Shown: piece after piece, positions 6,223 to 7,874 of the stretch
How positions within the stretch are numbered: the stretch's first letter is position 1
Layout of the letters: the number at the start of each line of letters is the position of its first letter
Assembly: GCA_013693795.1 (NCBI GenBank)
Contig: CP059258.1
Span: 2,539,585-2,547,458 of the forward strand
Origin: Anaerolineae bacterium
GTDB taxonomy: Bacteria > Chloroflexota > Anaerolineae > SSC4 > Amarolineaceae
DNA length: 7,874 nucleotides
Reading direction: 5' to 3'
Position numbers and translations under genes: made by a program
Notes under the pieces: model-generated
Seen by the model: the letters and a program-made list of their open reading frames with translations, nothing else
Databases searched by the model: none
Told to the model about the DNA's origin: nothing

Positions 6223-6429
6223 CAAAGAGGCCATGGCATTTGCCACGGTGCGTTGTCCATCATTCCCGACCCATGTGGGAAGAAGCCGGTGATTCAACGG
6301 GCGCGAGCGTCGTACATCCCCGGATTGTGACCGAACATGTGCCGGGCGAGAGCCTGTCCGCCCAACCACGATGGTGCGCCTTCCAACATGCACACCGGGT
6401 TGTCTGGATAGGCCCCAAAGGAGTCAGCG

Positions 6430-6842
6430 ATGCGTCAAGTTCCTGTCGGGGTCATCATTCTGGCCATCATCTACATCACGCTGGCCGTTCTTTCGATCCT
6501 ATGGAGTCTGTTGGTGTTTGGGGTGGGCAGTGTCACCGTGGTCACCGCCTCACTCTTTGGCTCGGATCCGGGATCAGCTTTGGCGGCGCCAGGGTGGCGG
6601 CTGGCCTATCGGGCATCATCATCGCCGGCCTGGCTGGTGGTCGGCATTGGCCTGTTTACCCTCAAACGTTGGGCGTGGCTGCTAGCGGTGGTCGTGGCCG
6701 GCATCACGCTGGTGGAGGGCATTCTCGGCATGTTTGGCGGGGGCTGTTGGCCTTCTGCTGCGGCGGTCTGGGGATCGTGATTCCCGCCGGCATTGTGGTC
6801 TACCTCTTCCAGGGCCAGGTGCGCCAGGCGTTTGGCGCATAA
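6430..6842 (+). CDS. Small integral membrane protein, four predicted helices (frame broken as written)
   Basis: Product of about 137 residues. The ATG at 6430 has a good AAAGGAG site (6417-6423) six bases upstream. The N-terminus RQVPVGVIILAIIYITLAVL is helix 1. Helix 2 is readable only in the neighbouring frame as AGLSGIIIAGLAG (about 6600-6640). Helix 3 follows the motif LFTLKRWAWLLAVVVAGITL, and the C-terminal helix GLGIVIPAGIVVYLFQG precedes QVRQAFGA and the TAA at 6840. The pattern GVxILAI, LKRWAWLLA and 'IVxYLF..QVRxAF' resembles a widespread family of small membrane proteins of unknown function. Breaks: a compensating pair around 6600 and 6636, and one G lost from the run at 6739-6743; without repair the product would end at 6780. 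It is about 28 bases before the carbonic anhydrase on the same strand, so co-transcription is likely. Confidence 0.7.
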
Positions 6843-6870
6843 GGCCACGGCCCGGCCAATTGGGGGTATG

Positions 6871-7724
6871 ATGCTCGAAATGGTGTGGCAGTACGACCCC
6901 ACACAGAGGATCGCGCAGGTCAAGCCGGCAACTTTCGATGCCGCGCGGTCGATCCTCGAAGCGGGTAATCACGAGTTTGCCAATTTTCTGAACGCGATCA
7001 GCCAGGCCCAGTCCAACGTGCGCAAGGTGCTGCACGTGTCCGCGGCCGATATCGGCCTGTCGGACGTACCGGGCCAGCCGCTGCAGCAGCGCCGTTTGCC
7101 GCGGTCTGAGCTGCGCCGACGCGCGGTGCCGGTGGAGCTGATTTTCGATCAGCACGCCAACGACCTGTTCGTCGTGCGTGGCCGGCAACATTCCCGGCGC
7201 CGAGTGCCTGGGCAGCCTGCACTACGCCGTGGCGCACATGGGCAGCATTCGCCTGTTGGCGGTGGTCGGGCACACGGGCTGCGGCGGCATCACGGCGGCC
7301 GTCGATGCCTACCTGTCGCCCAGCAGCTACATGACCGTCGCCGCCAACCCTGCCCTGCGTTCGATCGTCGATGGGGCGATGGCCGCGGTGCGCGCGGCCA
7401 CTGACGCGTTCGATGACGTCCACGGCCGGACGGCGTCCCAGCGTACGGGGTACCGGGCGGCGCTGATCGAGCTGGCCGTCATCCTGCATGCGGCCGTGAC
7501 TGCCTCGGTGCTCGAGCACACCTTCCGCGATGCCATCGGCGAGCAGTTGGGCGTGGTGTACGGGGTGTATAACCTGGGTAACCACCGCGTCGGGCTGCCG
7601 ACCGAACAGCGCGGCGGTGATCACTGGCAGTCGGGCCTGTTCGCCCCGTTCAACGAACCGGACGGCCTGGTGGCGCTCAGTCGGCGCCTGGTGCAGAAGC
7701 CCGTTCATCGAAGATCGGTTGTAG
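6871..7724 (+). CDS. Beta-class carbonic anhydrase (frame broken as written)
   Basis: Zinc enzyme that interconverts CO2 and bicarbonate in the cytoplasm. The reconstructed product is about 284 residues, longer than the usual 200-220 because of an insert after AAVDAYL (roughly 7305-7490). Recognisable blocks in order: EAGNHEFANFL, PFAAV, LSCADAR, VPVELIFDQHANDLFVVR, VAGNIPGAECLGSLHYAV, VVGHTGCGGITAAVDAYL and GVVYGVYNLGNHRVGLP. The zinc ligands are Cys and Asp of CADAR (7112-7126), His 7271-7273 and Cys 7280-7282. PFAAV, LSCADAR and VPVEL lie in three different frames because of single-base losses near 7092, 7106 and 7126. A further break near 7178 joins VAGNIPG, and one extra base near 7701 gives the end FIEDRL with TAG at 7722-7724. 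ATG codons at 6868, 6871 and 6880 are possible starts; 6871 best fits GGGGG at 6862-6866. Confidence 0.85.
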
Positions 7725-7872
7725 TCACCACCTCAAACGGCGCCTTCCCACCCAGAAGGCCGTTGACCTGCGGTTGCAGGGCGTGTGTCCCCGCATAATA
7801 GGTGCGCGTCGTGACCGGCGCGAAGCTGTGTCTCTTGCGCAGGTGCAGCGTCTCGCCGGGCTGGATCGTCTT
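7705..7872 (-). CDS. C-terminal end of a DNA alkylation repair (AlkD-like) protein (partial)
   Basis: The last 55 codons are inside the window, entering from the right edge and ending at TGA (7707-7705). The protein reads TIQPGETLHLRKRHSFAPV, then TTRTYYAGTHALQPQVNG and KAPFEVV. The sequence of 'LxPGE.. L.KRHSF.P.TTR.YY.G.H....QVNG' is the C-terminal extension I associate with AlkD-like HEAT-repeat DNA glycosylases, where it follows the helical repeat domain that handles alkylated bases. The catalytic part is outside the window. Its 3' end overlaps the carbonic anhydrase 3' end by 20 bases in convergent orientation. The reading frame is open and uninterrupted in the visible part. Confidence 0.6.
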   Translation of the reverse strand, partial: KTIQPGETLHLRKRHSFAPVTTRTYYAGTHALQPQVNGLLGGKAPFEVVTTTDLR

Positions 7873-7874
7873 TT

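Noticed and set aside
6163..6393. Short open frames on both strands in the 6144-6429 intergenic region
   Set aside because: No ribosome binding site, no motif and shadow-like composition; the stretch is better read as two divergent promoters plus a leader.

Overview
The window looks like chromosomal DNA of a high-GC environmental bacterium, most likely a member of the Chloroflexota (Anaerolineae/Caldilineae/Ardenticatenia type). I infer this from protein style: a Thr/Pro linker of the TPTATPTDTP kind, a C-terminal fibronectin-like module of the 'SWETTSELGNLGFNLYR' type followed by one membrane helix and an Arg-rich tail, GEVED and SdrD_B modules on one secreted protein, and intergenic palindromes built on AGAAACCGGGTTTCT. 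No 16S or marker gene is present, so this is a style-based inference.

Layout, left to right. At 1-48 (minus) lies the 5' end of a gene whose first 16 residues resemble the N-terminus of the Rpn/PD-(D/E)XK nuclease-transposase family. Positions 49-246 are intergenic, with a candidate promoter and a long imperfect palindrome (165-215). At 247-2723 (minus) is a large surface adhesin with signal peptide, Cys-Gln thioester domain, Ig-like module, two SdrD_B/Cna-B-like modules, a GEVED domain, an FN3-like module and a C-terminal membrane anchor. Positions 2724-3016 hold its promoter, a roughly 170-nt leader and a second palindrome that could also terminate the upstream gene. At 3017-6097 (minus) is a second secreted protein, a parallel beta-helix followed by a P (proprotein-convertase) domain that sits between two Thr/Pro repeat linkers, again ending in a membrane helix and basic tail. 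Its N-terminus is missing. Positions 6098-6429 hold two back-to-back candidate promoters. On the plus strand follow a small four-helix membrane protein (6430-6842) and, about 28 nt later, a beta-class carbonic anhydrase (about 6871-7724), probably co-transcribed. Converging on it from the right edge (7705-7872, minus) is the C-terminal end of a DNA alkylation repair (AlkD-like) protein.

The dominant oddity is that every gene that can be followed for more than a few hundred bases changes reading frame, usually at short C/G runs, while the encoded protein continues smoothly in the next frame. I count about 14 such breaks, with no in-frame stop created by substitution. Even the zinc-binding CxDxR motif of the carbonic anhydrase is intact in DNA but sits in a shifted frame. 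Uncorrected indel errors (for example raw long-read consensus) explain this better than independent decay of neighbouring genes, so I annotate reconstructed genes and give the break points.

I see no defence system, CRISPR array, RNA gene or complete mobile element. The most interesting biology is the pair of multi-domain cell-surface proteins, in particular the predicted covalent (thioester) adhesin.
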